Origin: CALKJP01 sp046299555
GTDB taxonomy: Bacteria; Bacteroidota; Bacteroidia; JACCXN01
Length of the DNA: 64,000 nt
Assembly (NCBI GenBank): GCA_046299555.1
Contig: JBKBHS010000001.1
Coordinates: forward strand, 434,001 to 498,000
Direction: 5' to 3'
Position numbers and translations under genes: made by a program. The notes below the pieces were generated by a model, which was not told where the DNA came from, did not search any database, and saw nothing but the letters and a program-made list of their open reading frames with translations. Below, piece after piece: positions 32,091-40,609 of this stretch; position 1 is the first letter of the stretch; every line of letters begins with the position of its first letter.

Positions 32091-34426
32091 ATTCTATAAA
32101 TCCCGATTGGGAAAAACCCTAACTGATAGGTGGTTCGTGTGTTTTGATTGGTTTCGTCCCAGCGATATTCCAGTACATTTTTATTATTGGTAATATTTTC
32201 AACACTGGCAGCTATTTCTTGCGATATTTTTTTGCCGTTTATTCTAAATCCAATTTTTACATCTATGCGAAAATAATCAGGCAATTTTGGTTCAAATGCC
32301 CGCTGAGTATCATACCATGCAAACCCATACAATCGAGATTGTACTACATCAATGGGCACATAGCGTCTGCCTCCCACACGTGTTATGCGAAAATCTGCAG
32401 ATAAAACAGAGTTTTTGCCTGTTTTAAACTCTTTACCAACTAACAGATTTCCAATATAATTTACATTAAATGCCGTGTTGCGCTCAATACCATCACTTCC
32501 TTTATATTTTGATTCAAAAAGGGAGGTAGTAAACAAATAGTAATAGCCTTTATTAAAAAAACGTTCCAGCGTAAATTCAACACCATAGTTTTTCCCTGTG
32601 CCATTATTCACTAAACTGTCAGCACGTGGAAAAGTAAAATCGGCACCTGCATTTGCCAACGAAAAATAACTTGCTCTTTGTTCAACAGGTATTTTATACA
32701 ATGTTTGATAATAAACTTCAGCTTTTATTCGGATGTTTTCAGTAATGCTCCAATCATAACCTGCAACAAAATGATACGCTTTTGTAAAATCAAGGTTTTT
32801 ATTGGTTAATGTTTGAACTCCGTTTATATTCGTTTCAATAAAGTAAACCATAATATCATGCATTCGGCTGTGCTTTCCATAGCCAATACTTATCCTTTGT
32901 GTGCCGGATAGTTCGTAGCTAAGTGCAGCTCTTGGCTCTATGCTGTATTTATTGTTTAATGCTAAATGAATAAAACTTACACCGGTATTTAGCGTTAGCT
33001 GCGATGTAAATTTGTATGCAACTTGTGTATAAGCACGATTTAAGAATGTTGAACCATCAGAATTTAAAATAGTTCTTACACTATCGTTTGGATAATAGCG
33101 TTTATTTTCAATTCCAAAACTCATGTAATCGCTCATGATTCCGCTTCTAAGCGTAAAGCGACTATTGAATTTTTTATTTATCAAGGCATGAATTATTCCT
33201 TTATAGCGGTTAGAAAGGTCGAGCCATATTCTTCCGGGAATTCGGTCTTTATTTAAAGAATCAACTTTGTTGTTATTTTGTTCAAAGGTGCCTGCAAGCG
33301 AAATTTTTGCATAGGTGGTATTATTTAAAAAACGAGTATAGGTAGCTCCGCTCACAGCCATAGCACTTCCAAAATAAATATCTCTGTTTTCGGGAGCATA
33401 CATTTCTTCTCCATTTTTATTACTTTCTTTTATTTCAATTCTACTTATACCGCCTACGCCAAAAATAGACAAAGAACCTTTTTTAAATGGGAAATGTAAT
33501 TTGTAGGTCATATCCTGATAAAAAGGAATTCCGCTGGTTCCTAAATTAATTCCTATTCTTTGCATAATGGCAGGTGCAGAATAACGATAACTTGCCAGAT
33601 AAGAGGATTGTTTTTTGTTGTTAAAAGGACCTTCTGCTCCTAGTTCAAAGCCGTTTAGTCCAACCTGTCCAGTATATTCGCGTTTTTCATTATTCCCATT
33701 TCTAATTTTTAAATCGAATACGCCTGAAAGTGCATTGATATATTCCGCAGCAAAAGCACCGGTCATAAAATCGGAATTAGCCAACACATTATTATTTAAA
33801 ATACTGATGGCTCCACCTGTTGCTCCTGTTGCTGCAAAATGATTAGGGTTTGGAATATCTACATTTTCCATTCGCCATAATAATCCTAATGGAGAATTAC
33901 CACGAATAATAATATCGTTGCGATTATCGCTTCCGCCTACTACACCAGCGTAATTAGATGCCATTCGGGCAGGGTCGTTTCGGCTTCCTGCATAGCGATT
34001 AGCCTCATCAATTTGAAAGGAGCGAGTGCTTACAGCCGACATTTCGTTTAATGCACGGCTTTTGTCAATTTCTCCGGTAATAACCACTTCTTTACCTTGT
34101 ATTACGGCCTCTTCTAATTGAATATTCAGAATTATTTCTTTGGCAGATGTAAGCAAAACGGGTATAACCTGTTCTTTATAACCCAAATATGAAACTTTAA
34201 TTTGTTGCCTGCCGGTTTCTACATTTTCTAAACGAAAAATCCCTTTTTCATCGCTCACACATCCTTTAAAAGGATTTGAATGGAGCACCACCACATTAGC
34301 CCCCGGAAGTGGCATTTGGCTTTGCTTATCTACAATCGTGCCTCTTATGGTTTGGGTGTAACCTTGCGCATTTGATTCAATTATAGTCAATATTAGCGTT
34401 AGAAGAATAAAGTATTTTCGAAGCAT
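32081..34426 (-). CDS. TonB-dependent receptor with carboxypeptidase-like N-domain
   Basis: An outer-membrane active transporter of 781 residues. The signal peptide is followed by a CarboxypepD_reg-like domain (IRGTIVDKQSQMPLPGANVV...GYKEQVIPV, residues ~27-110). A plug domain (~135-250; RNDIIIRGNSPLGLLWRMEN, AISILNNNVLANSDFMTGAF) and the 22-strand barrel follow, ending in aromatic Phe (GIYRIYF). The substrate is not evident; there is no SusD partner next door, which argues against a polysaccharide-utilisation locus. It could import iron or another cofactor. Confidence 0.88.
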   Translation of the reverse strand: MLRKYFILLTLILTIIESNAQGYTQTIRGTIVDKQSQMPLPGANVVVLHSNPFKGCVSDEKGIFRLENVETGRQQIKVSYLGYKEQVIPVLLTSAKEIILNIQLEEAVIQGKEVVITGEIDKSRALNEMSAVSTRSFQIDEANRYAGSRNDPARMASNYAGVVGGSDNRNDIIIRGNSPLGLLWRMENVDIPNPNHFAATGATGGAISILNNNVLANSDFMTGAFAAEYINALSGVFDLKIRNGNNEKREYTGQVGLNGFELGAEGPFNNKKQSSYLASYRYSAPAIMQRIGINLGTSGIPFYQDMTYKLHFPFKKGSLSIFGVGGISRIEIKESNKNGEEMYAPENRDIYFGSAMAVSGATYTRFLNNTTYAKISLAGTFEQNNNKVDSLNKDRIPGRIWLDLSNRYKGIIHALINKKFNSRFTLRSGIMSDYMSFGIENKRYYPNDSVRTILNSDGSTFLNRAYTQVAYKFTSQLTLNTGVSFIHLALNNKYSIEPRAALSYELSGTQRISIGYGKHSRMHDIMVYFIETNINGVQTLTNKNLDFTKAYHFVAGYDWSITENIRIKAEVYYQTLYKIPVEQRASYFSLANAGADFTFPRADSLVNNGTGKNYGVEFTLERFFNKGYYYLFTTSLFESKYKGSDGIERNTAFNVNYIGNLLVGKEFKTGKNSVLSADFRITRVGGRRYVPIDVVQSRLYGFAWYDTQRAFEPKLPDYFRIDVKIGFRINGKKISQEIAASVENITNNKNVLEYRWDETNQNTRTTYQLGFFPIGIYRIYF

Positions 34427-34475
34427 TAATTATAAATGAAAGCACGAAATTAAACTATTTATCAGTTTTTGACAT

Positions 34476-34483
34476 TACCTTTG
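34476..34483 (+). promoter_or_regulatory. -7 box of the RsmF-like gene
   Basis: TACCTTTG matches TAnnTTTG and ends four bases before ATG 34488, suggesting a leaderless or near-leaderless transcript. No good -33 element is seen. Confidence 0.45.
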
Positions 34484-34487
34484 GTTT

Positions 34488-35843
34488 ATGTTTTTCCCGG
34501 AAAAGTTTATTCATAAAATTCGCGATTTGCTTCAAAACGATTACGAAGCTTTTATAAAAGCATTAGAAGGCGAAGCTCCAGTAAGTATTCGAATCAATAC
34601 AGATAAATTTCCTGAAATACATAACTGGAGAAATTATGAAAAAGTAGCATGGAGCGAAAATGGTATCTATTTAGATAAGCGACCTATTTTTACTTTAGAC
34701 CCCTTATTACATGCAGGTGCATATTATGTGCAGGAGGCATCATCCATGTTTTTAGGCGAAGTATTTAAAGGTCTTTCATTTGATACAGATGACTTACGTG
34801 TATTAGACTTGTGTGCAGCTCCGGGAGGAAAGTCAACGCATTTATTGTCACTATTAAATGACAAAAGTTTATTGGTAAGCAATGAAGTTATCCGAAGCAG
34901 AGTAGGTGTATTGACAGAAAATTTAATAAAATGGGGAAGGCCTAATTTTATTGTAACCAATAACGATTCAGAAGATTTTAAAAATTTAAGTTATCAATTT
35001 GATGTAGTGCTGGTTGATGCACCTTGCTCCGGTGAAGGGCTTTTTAGAAAAGATAAAGAAGCAATAAGCGAATGGAGCGAAGATAATGTAAAACTTTGTA
35101 CTGCACGCCAATCAAGAATTCTGGAGGGCATAGAGGAAATTATAAAGCCTAATGGATATTTGATATACAGTACTTGTACTTATGAAGCTTCAGAAAATGA
35201 GATGCAAATAGAACAACTTTTGCAAAACGGAGATTTTGAATATATAGAAATTCCTGTTTCGGAAAATTCAGGAATAGAAAAACGCAAATATGGTTATCAA
35301 TTTTATCCGCATAAAATAAAGGGCGAAGGTTTTTATATTGCTTGTTTAAAGAAAATGAGTACAAAAGAAAAAAACTGGCGAGTTCCTAAAAAACACCAAT
35401 TAAATCTGTGCGATAAAAAGGCAAGCCAAATATTAAGTGAATTTGTTCTGCCTCATAAGGAGTGTCTCTTTTTTCAAAAGCAGGAAGTAAGCGTAGCTTT
35501 TCCAAAGAATCTATTCGATGATTTAATTTTTATTGCCGAAAACCTTAATGTGCGCTATGCTGGAATTGAAATGGGAAAATTAAGTACAAAAGAATTTATA
35601 CCCTCTCATCATTTAGCACTTAGTACCATTATTAATAAAGAAAAATTTTTACAGCAAGAGTTATCCTATGAAGAAGCTATTGCCTACTTGCGTAGAGATG
35701 ATTTAAAGCTAAGAATTTCTGAGTACGAAGGCTGGACTTTATTTACATATCAGCAATTGCCTTTGGGATGGGCAAAAGTTTTAAAAAATAGAATTAACAA
35801 TTATTATCCAATCGAATGGAGAATAAAAATGGAAGCTAAGTAA
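34488..35843 (+). CDS. RsmF-like rRNA cytosine-5 methyltransferase
   Basis: A SAM-dependent methyltransferase of the NOP2/RsmB/RsmF group that makes m5C in rRNA. The N-terminal RNA-binding part includes EGEAPVSIRINTDKFPE. The Rossmann core has LCAAPGGKSTHLLSLL near residue 109 (SAM site), DAPCSGEGLFRKD near 176 with the first Cys, and STCTYEASENE near 227 with the catalytic Cys. The last ~130 residues form the C-terminal RNA-binding extension seen in RsmF (GWTLFTYQQLPLGWAKVL). Length 451 matches RsmF rather than RsmB. Confidence 0.9.
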   Translation: MFFPEKFIHKIRDLLQNDYEAFIKALEGEAPVSIRINTDKFPEIHNWRNYEKVAWSENGIYLDKRPIFTLDPLLHAGAYYVQEASSMFLGEVFKGLSFDTDDLRVLDLCAAPGGKSTHLLSLLNDKSLLVSNEVIRSRVGVLTENLIKWGRPNFIVTNNDSEDFKNLSYQFDVVLVDAPCSGEGLFRKDKEAISEWSEDNVKLCTARQSRILEGIEEIIKPNGYLIYSTCTYEASENEMQIEQLLQNGDFEYIEIPVSENSGIEKRKYGYQFYPHKIKGEGFYIACLKKMSTKEKNWRVPKKHQLNLCDKKASQILSEFVLPHKECLFFQKQEVSVAFPKNLFDDLIFIAENLNVRYAGIEMGKLSTKEFIPSHHLALSTIINKEKFLQQELSYEEAIAYLRRDDLKLRISEYEGWTLFTYQQLPLGWAKVLKNRINNYYPIEWRIKMEAK

Positions 35844-35850
35844 AATTAGC

Positions 35851-35858
35851 TACTTTTG
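35851..35858 (+). promoter_or_regulatory. -7 box of the small conserved protein gene
   Basis: TACTTTTG, a perfect TAnnTTTG, covers TTG 35856 and therefore argues that translation starts at ATG 35883, 24 bases downstream. Confidence 0.5.
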
Positions 35859-35882
35859 CAGAGTATAATTAATTTAAATAAT

Positions 35883-36161
35883 ATGGCAAATCGTAGAGAA
35901 TTAAAAAGAAACATTAATGGTTTATTAGGTGATGTAATTGACGAGTGTTACATTTCATTGTTAAACAACAACGGTAAAAATGAAAAAGAAATAGAGCAAA
36001 TAGTTGATGAAGTGGTTAATCTGGCAGATGATTTAATTCATCGCACCAATGCTTCAAAATATATTAAAAACAGAAGCGAAATAAAAAAGCACTTTGCCGC
36101 TATTAAAGAAGAGTTAGGTGAAAAAGTAATGACCTATGTAGATAAAATAAATGCCTTATAA
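35883..36161 (+). CDS. Small conserved helical Bacteroidota protein
   Basis: A 92-residue, charged, all-helical protein beginning MANRRELKRNINGLLGDVID, a start I recognise from a conserved but uncharacterised family in this phylum. No catalytic or membrane motif is present. The start is ATG 35883 because the upstream alternative is inside the -7 box. Its last six codons and stop form the left arm of a perfect palindrome shared with the convergent gene, so both proteins end DKINAL. Confidence 0.75.
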   Translation: MANRRELKRNINGLLGDVIDECYISLLNNNGKNEKEIEQIVDEVVNLADDLIHRTNASKYIKNRSEIKKHFAAIKEELGEKVMTYVDKINAL

Positions 36162-36182
36162 TTATAAGGCATTTATTTTATC
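36141..36182. terminator. Perfect 42-bp palindrome, bidirectional terminator inside two coding ends
   Basis: Bases 36141-36161 are the exact reverse complement of 36162-36182. The left arm encodes DKINAL and TAA on the plus strand; the right arm encodes DKINAL and TAA on the minus strand, with the two stops back to back at 36159-36164. The RNA stem would have a GGC/GCC core and a T-rich 3' side on either strand, so it can terminate both transcripts. Confidence 0.85.
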
Positions 36183-37286
36183 GCACAATTCTCTATAAAA
36201 ATCTCTCCAACTAAATTTAATAAAGTAATTCTTTTTGCATAGCTGAACTATTACCAAATTGGTTTTAGGGTCAACAAAAATATATTGCTCATATAAGCCA
36301 CGAGCATTAAAATCTTTTCTATTGCAATATCCGCTTTGCCAATGAAAAGGGAAAACAAAAGTAGTATCATTGGGTTGGCATGGGATAGATTGTTCGATCC
36401 ATTTTTCTGAAACAATTTGTTGATTGTTCCATTGACCTTTATTTATGTATAGTGTTCCAAATCTTGCATGATCACGCGCTTGTGCATTTATACAACAAAA
36501 GGTTTTTTCTTTTCCGTTTTTTCGGTCGAGCATCCACGAAGCATTACTCTCCATTCCCAGCGGAATCCAAATTTTTTCAGATAAATATTCTGCAGGACTT
36601 TTTCCCGTAGCCCTTTCTAATATGATACCAAGTAAAAATGTATTAATACTTTGATATTCATATTTTAATCCGGGAGGCATTTTGCTTTTTAAACGTGGCA
36701 ATATCTTTTTCTCCATATTGCGCGAATAATAGAGGGTTGACATCTTACCTAATGGATTAAAGGGAACTTCTTTATATTTTATTCCGCTTCTATGTTCCAG
36801 CAGGTGTTTAATGGTAATTGTTTCTAATTTTTTATTTTTCTTGAGTTCAGGAAGATATTCTGTTATTGGACTATCAATACTTTTAATTTTATGTTCATCA
36901 ACAGCAATTCCAATTAATGCAGACATGTAAACTTTTGCCAAAGAAAACGATGTTAAAACATCATTTTTGTTATAGCCATCAAAATATCGTTCAAAAAGAA
37001 TACTATCATTTCGTGATATAATAAATGCGATAATTGGTTGCTTTTCTAAAAATATATCGAGGGGAAGGCTATCGCCTTTCATATTTTTTGTTTTTACTTT
37101 TATTTCACTAATTTTTGAAACTGGCGCATCTTTGAAAAATTCAGTAGGATTACTTTTTATTTCTTTAGCAGGAAAATATTTGAAATCTTTTTGATCGGGC
37201 AAATTAAACCATACTAAACGTCCAATTTTGCAGGAGCTTAAAAGAAATGCTACAAGTAAAAGAATAATTAATTTTAAATTCATCAT
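36162..37286 (-). CDS. Serine hydrolase of the beta-lactamase/PBP-like family (lipoprotein)
   Basis: A lipoprotein signal (MMNLKLIILLLVAFLLSSC) leads to a class C beta-lactamase-like domain. The SxxK nucleophile motif is SFSLAKVY near residue 132, and the second motif appears as YEYQSINTF (Tyr with Ser/Asn nearby). HLLEHRSGI is the conserved pre-motif block. The family includes esterases and D-amino peptidases rather than antibiotic hydrolases. The start is the first Met of MMNL, since a longer reading frame gives no signal peptide. It starts five bases after the PagL-like gene ends, so these two are probably an operon. Confidence 0.82.
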   Translation of the reverse strand: MMNLKLIILLLVAFLLSSCKIGRLVWFNLPDQKDFKYFPAKEIKSNPTEFFKDAPVSKISEIKVKTKNMKGDSLPLDIFLEKQPIIAFIISRNDSILFERYFDGYNKNDVLTSFSLAKVYMSALIGIAVDEHKIKSIDSPITEYLPELKKNKKLETITIKHLLEHRSGIKYKEVPFNPLGKMSTLYYSRNMEKKILPRLKSKMPPGLKYEYQSINTFLLGIILERATGKSPAEYLSEKIWIPLGMESNASWMLDRKNGKEKTFCCINAQARDHARFGTLYINKGQWNNQQIVSEKWIEQSIPCQPNDTTFVFPFHWQSGYCNRKDFNARGLYEQYIFVDPKTNLVIVQLCKKNYFIKFSWRDFYRELCDKINAL

Positions 37287-37291
37287 ATAAT

Positions 37292-38422
37292 TTAAAAAAC
37301 AAAACCTGCACAAACTTCTGCATATAATGCAGTAAATTTATGAGATATTAAACCAATTCCTGCAAATGCTCTGCTACAGCGTTTAATGTCGATATCTGCA
37401 AAATAATAATTAAGTCCCATGCGAGTTCTCCAACGATCATTAAGCATGGCATTATTGATTACTCTGTGTAATTGATAGCTAATGCCTGTCTTTCCAAATA
37501 ATAGTTCATCTCCTATTATTATACTTATTTGTTCAATAGCTTTTGATGAATAATCGGCTATATTATCGTTTAGTAATTGATGATAATACCAATTATATTC
37601 AATGCCTATACCCAGTTGCAGCGAATTGTATTTGCCTGTAAAAATACTTGAGATTATTGCTGCATTCCATACTTCAAATATTTTTTCGGGATATTCATAC
37701 TGATTGGTTAAGCCCCATCCGGCTTTAAATTGTAAACCTATTTTTCTTTTTTTGTTGCAAGTGTATAAGGGCGCCTGTATTTTTTCAAAGGGAGGAATAT
37801 ACGACAAGGCAATCTCTACACTTCTTAAATTTATACCTCTGTTAGGTTTTTTTACACTTCCATTTGAAAAATGCGTTACAGAAAGCCCTCCACTAAAGCG
37901 CCATTGAGGTAAGAAGTTTACATTTACTCCGAATCCTAATTTGTTTACATCGTTTAAGTGTGAACCAATAATTTCGTTTTGAGGATTGTTAATAGAATCA
38001 AAGCGTTCTGTAATAAAAGCTGCTCCCGCTCCTAAGCGAGCATAAATGGAATATGCCTCTGTTTTTATGGCATCCAATTGTATATTGGCTAAAGCAGCAA
38101 TACTTTTCCCTAAATATTTACTCCCAAAATCAGCATATAATACTGAAAAAATAACTTCCGGATAGTTGAATGCATGATGCCAGTTGTGTGTGCCGCTTTT
38201 GGGAAGAATTATTCCAAATTCTGCAGCATAGGTATTGTTAATTTCTCCAATATTAGAATAGGCGGGGGTGTGTTTGTAAATACCACCAATATGTGTTCGT
38301 AAGGTATATCCAATTATAGGATTTGATTTTTTTAAAAACAATAATGAATCAGTTTGCCCCTGTAAGAAACTACAAATGCATATAAATAAGAACAAGAATA
38401 GTATGTGTGAAGTTCTCTTCAT
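37292..38422 (-). CDS. PagL-like lipid A deacylase / acyloxyacyl hydrolase
   Basis: An outer-membrane enzyme likely to remove an acyl chain from lipid A. After a signal peptide (HILFLFLFICICSFLQGQ), the catalytic region reads LGFGVNVNFLPQWRFSGGLS then VTHFSNGSVKKPNRGIN, the His-x-Ser-Asn-Gly motif of PagL. The protein is about twice PagL length (376 residues); the extra ~150 C-terminal residues form a further barrel-like region ending in aromatic VCAGFVF. The start is MKRTSHIL at 38422. It pairs with the serine hydrolase. Confidence 0.8.
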   Translation of the reverse strand: MKRTSHILFLFLFICICSFLQGQTDSLLFLKKSNPIIGYTLRTHIGGIYKHTPAYSNIGEINNTYAAEFGIILPKSGTHNWHHAFNYPEVIFSVLYADFGSKYLGKSIAALANIQLDAIKTEAYSIYARLGAGAAFITERFDSINNPQNEIIGSHLNDVNKLGFGVNVNFLPQWRFSGGLSVTHFSNGSVKKPNRGINLRSVEIALSYIPPFEKIQAPLYTCNKKRKIGLQFKAGWGLTNQYEYPEKIFEVWNAAIISSIFTGKYNSLQLGIGIEYNWYYHQLLNDNIADYSSKAIEQISIIIGDELLFGKTGISYQLHRVINNAMLNDRWRTRMGLNYYFADIDIKRCSRAFAGIGLISHKFTALYAEVCAGFVF

Positions 38423-38494
38423 TTTGTCATGATAAAGATAGGTTAAAGGAAAAATTAAAGACAAAATATTTTTAACTTGTCCTCAAAATAGTGC

Positions 38495-39187
38495 TTGTTG
38501 AAGAATAAATTAGTCATATTATTTGTGTTATTTACAATTTGTGTGAAGGCTCAGCCTCCTGAGCACGACTTTCAAACTTGGCAAGATATAACCATAGAGC
38601 GAGAAAGGGGAGATGTAGAATTTCAATTAAAAGTACAAAATCGTTTTGGTGAAAATGCATCACAACATTTTTTAACCTATGCTGATTTTGGCTTTAATTA
38701 TAGAATATCCAAAAAATGGCGTATTCAAGCTGATTATATTTTTATACCTCGTAGAGAAATTCCCACATCAAATTATGCTATAAGGCACCAGTATTTTGTT
38801 GCCGTACTGTTCCGGCACAAACAAGGCCCATTTATAATTAATGCAAGAACATTAGCACAGTATCAAATGGAGGATGATTGGTTTTATGTGCGAGATGCTT
38901 TTGAAACAGGAAATTGGAGCGATTGGGTATGGCGTAATAAAATTATTTTACGATATAAACCAAAATCACTCAAGCAGCTTAGGCCTTATGTTGCTTACGA
39001 AAATAATATAGCTCGTTTTATAGACAGTAAGCTGTATGTAAACCGTAATCGTTTTTTTATTGGTTTAGAATATGAGTTAAATCTCTTTAATGAATTGGGC
39101 ATTTATTACATGTATCAGCAGAATATCAATAGAAACAGACCTTCAGAAGTGTATAATCTTGGGATAAGTTTTACCCGAAGGATTTAA
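38495..39187 (+). CDS. DUF2490 outer-membrane barrel protein
   Basis: A 230-residue protein with a short signal (KLVILFVLFTICVKAQ) followed by an all-beta sequence: DFQTWQDITIERERGDVEFQ, then alternating strands such as YRISKKWRIQADYIFIP and a terminal GISFTRRI. This matches DUF2490, a family of small outer-membrane barrels of unknown role. The start is one of two adjacent TTG codons (38495 or 38498); no ATG is in frame nearby. It is divergent from the PagL-like gene. Confidence 0.75.
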   Translation: MLKNKLVILFVLFTICVKAQPPEHDFQTWQDITIERERGDVEFQLKVQNRFGENASQHFLTYADFGFNYRISKKWRIQADYIFIPRREIPTSNYAIRHQYFVAVLFRHKQGPFIINARTLAQYQMEDDWFYVRDAFETGNWSDWVWRNKIILRYKPKSLKQLRPYVAYENNIARFIDSKLYVNRNRFFIGLEYELNLFNELGIYYMYQQNINRNRPSEVYNLGISFTRRI

Positions 39188-39238
39188 TAGGTAGAAAATA
39201 AAAGAGGTAAAATTTATTTTTTGTATTTCAATTCGGTT

Positions 39239-40597
39239 TTAAAAAATACCATACATCAATCTACCTATCATGAAATAGATAAATAAGCCAATAATATCAT
39301 TGGTGGTGGTAATAAAAGGCCCTGTAGCTAAGGCAGGATCAATTTTATAGCGATTTAATGCAAGCGGTACAAATGTTCCGAAAAGCGCAGCAAATAGAAT
39401 AACTGTTACTAAAGCAACACTTACTGTAACACTAAGTGCGAGAGTATGGCTAAAAACCAAATTATAAGCAAACAACGCAGAAGAGCAAACTAACCCGTTT
39501 ATTAAACCTATACTTACTTCTTTCCACAGTTTTGGAAAAATTTCTTTTGTATCTATAGAATTGTTAGCTAAGCCTTGTACAATTAATGCAGATGATTGTA
39601 CCCCCACATTTCCTCCCATAGCAGCAATTAATGGCATAAAAAATGCCATTTCGGGATGAATTTGTATTTGAGGCTCGTATATGCTGATGATTTGAGAGCC
39701 TACAATTCCTCCTAATAATGCAATTAGGAGCCATGGTAAACGAGCACGTGTAATTATCCAAACACTGTCAGAACTTTCTACGTTTTCGCTGATACCCGAT
39801 AATAATTGGTAATCTTTGTCGGCTTCTTCTTTTATCACATCTACCACATCGTCAATGGTAATTCTTCCTAATAAGCGTCCTTGTTCATCAACAACAGGTA
39901 ATACTACAAGGTCGTATTTTTCCATTATATTGGCAACTTCTTCATCTTTTAAATTAGCTTTTACCGAAATTACGTCCGGATTATAAATTTCTCTTATCTT
40001 AGTTTTGGTAGGAACCAATAAGAGTTTTTTAAGAGGTAGAATTCCAACCAATACATCATTATCATCAACAACATAAACGGTATAAACATTTTCAACTTCT
40101 TCGGCTTGTGCTCTAACTTCGGTAATGCATTTAAATACGCTCCAGTTAATATTTACTTTAATTAGTTCTTTAGCCATTAAACCACCGGCTGTATTTTCCG
40201 GATAGGTTAACAGGTCAACAATATCGCTGGCTTGTTCGGCATCTTCAATATGCGATATAACTTCTTCTTTTTTTTGCTCGGGCAACTCCGCAATTAAATC
40301 GGCAGCATCATCAGAATCTAGATTGTCAATAAAAGTACGTGCAATTTGTTCGGATGAAAGAGCAGATAAAAAACGTTCGCGCACATCTTCTTCCATTTGC
40401 ATTAATACTTCTGCTGCTTCATCTTTATCTAAGTGGCGATAGAGGTATTGTGCTTCTTCTAAATCAAGCTCATCTAAAATTTCTGCTATATCTGCAGGGT
40501 ATAATTCATGCAATTGTGATTTTACAAACGCTTCGTTATTTTCTCGAATCGCTTGTCGTAATTCGCTTAAATATTCTTTGGTAAGTTGAAATTGCAT
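39239..40597 (-). CDS. mgtE: Magnesium transporter MgtE
   Basis: An inner-membrane magnesium channel gated by cytoplasmic magnesium. An acidic MgtE_N domain (residues ~20-125; YPADIAEILDELDLEEAQYL) is followed by two CBS domains (~135-255; ENTAGGLMAKELIKVNINWS and GRITIDDVVDVIKEEADKDY). Five membrane helices (~280-452) include MPLIAAMGGNVGVQSSALIV, the pore region with conserved Gly-Gly-Asn. Length 452 is normal. The start is 12 bp after the lectin-like gene. Confidence 0.95.
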   Translation of the reverse strand: MQFQLTKEYLSELRQAIRENNEAFVKSQLHELYPADIAEILDELDLEEAQYLYRHLDKDEAAEVLMQMEEDVRERFLSALSSEQIARTFIDNLDSDDAADLIAELPEQKKEEVISHIEDAEQASDIVDLLTYPENTAGGLMAKELIKVNINWSVFKCITEVRAQAEEVENVYTVYVVDDNDVLVGILPLKKLLLVPTKTKIREIYNPDVISVKANLKDEEVANIMEKYDLVVLPVVDEQGRLLGRITIDDVVDVIKEEADKDYQLLSGISENVESSDSVWIITRARLPWLLIALLGGIVGSQIISIYEPQIQIHPEMAFFMPLIAAMGGNVGVQSSALIVQGLANNSIDTKEIFPKLWKEVSIGLINGLVCSSALFAYNLVFSHTLALSVTVSVALVTVILFAALFGTFVPLALNRYKIDPALATGPFITTTNDIIGLFIYFMIGRLMYGIF

Positions 40598-40609
40598 GAA
40601 TAAAAATTA

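Noticed and set aside
35856..35882. TTG 35856 as start of the small conserved protein
   Set aside because: It overlaps the TACTTTTG box, and the family begins MANRRELK at 35883.
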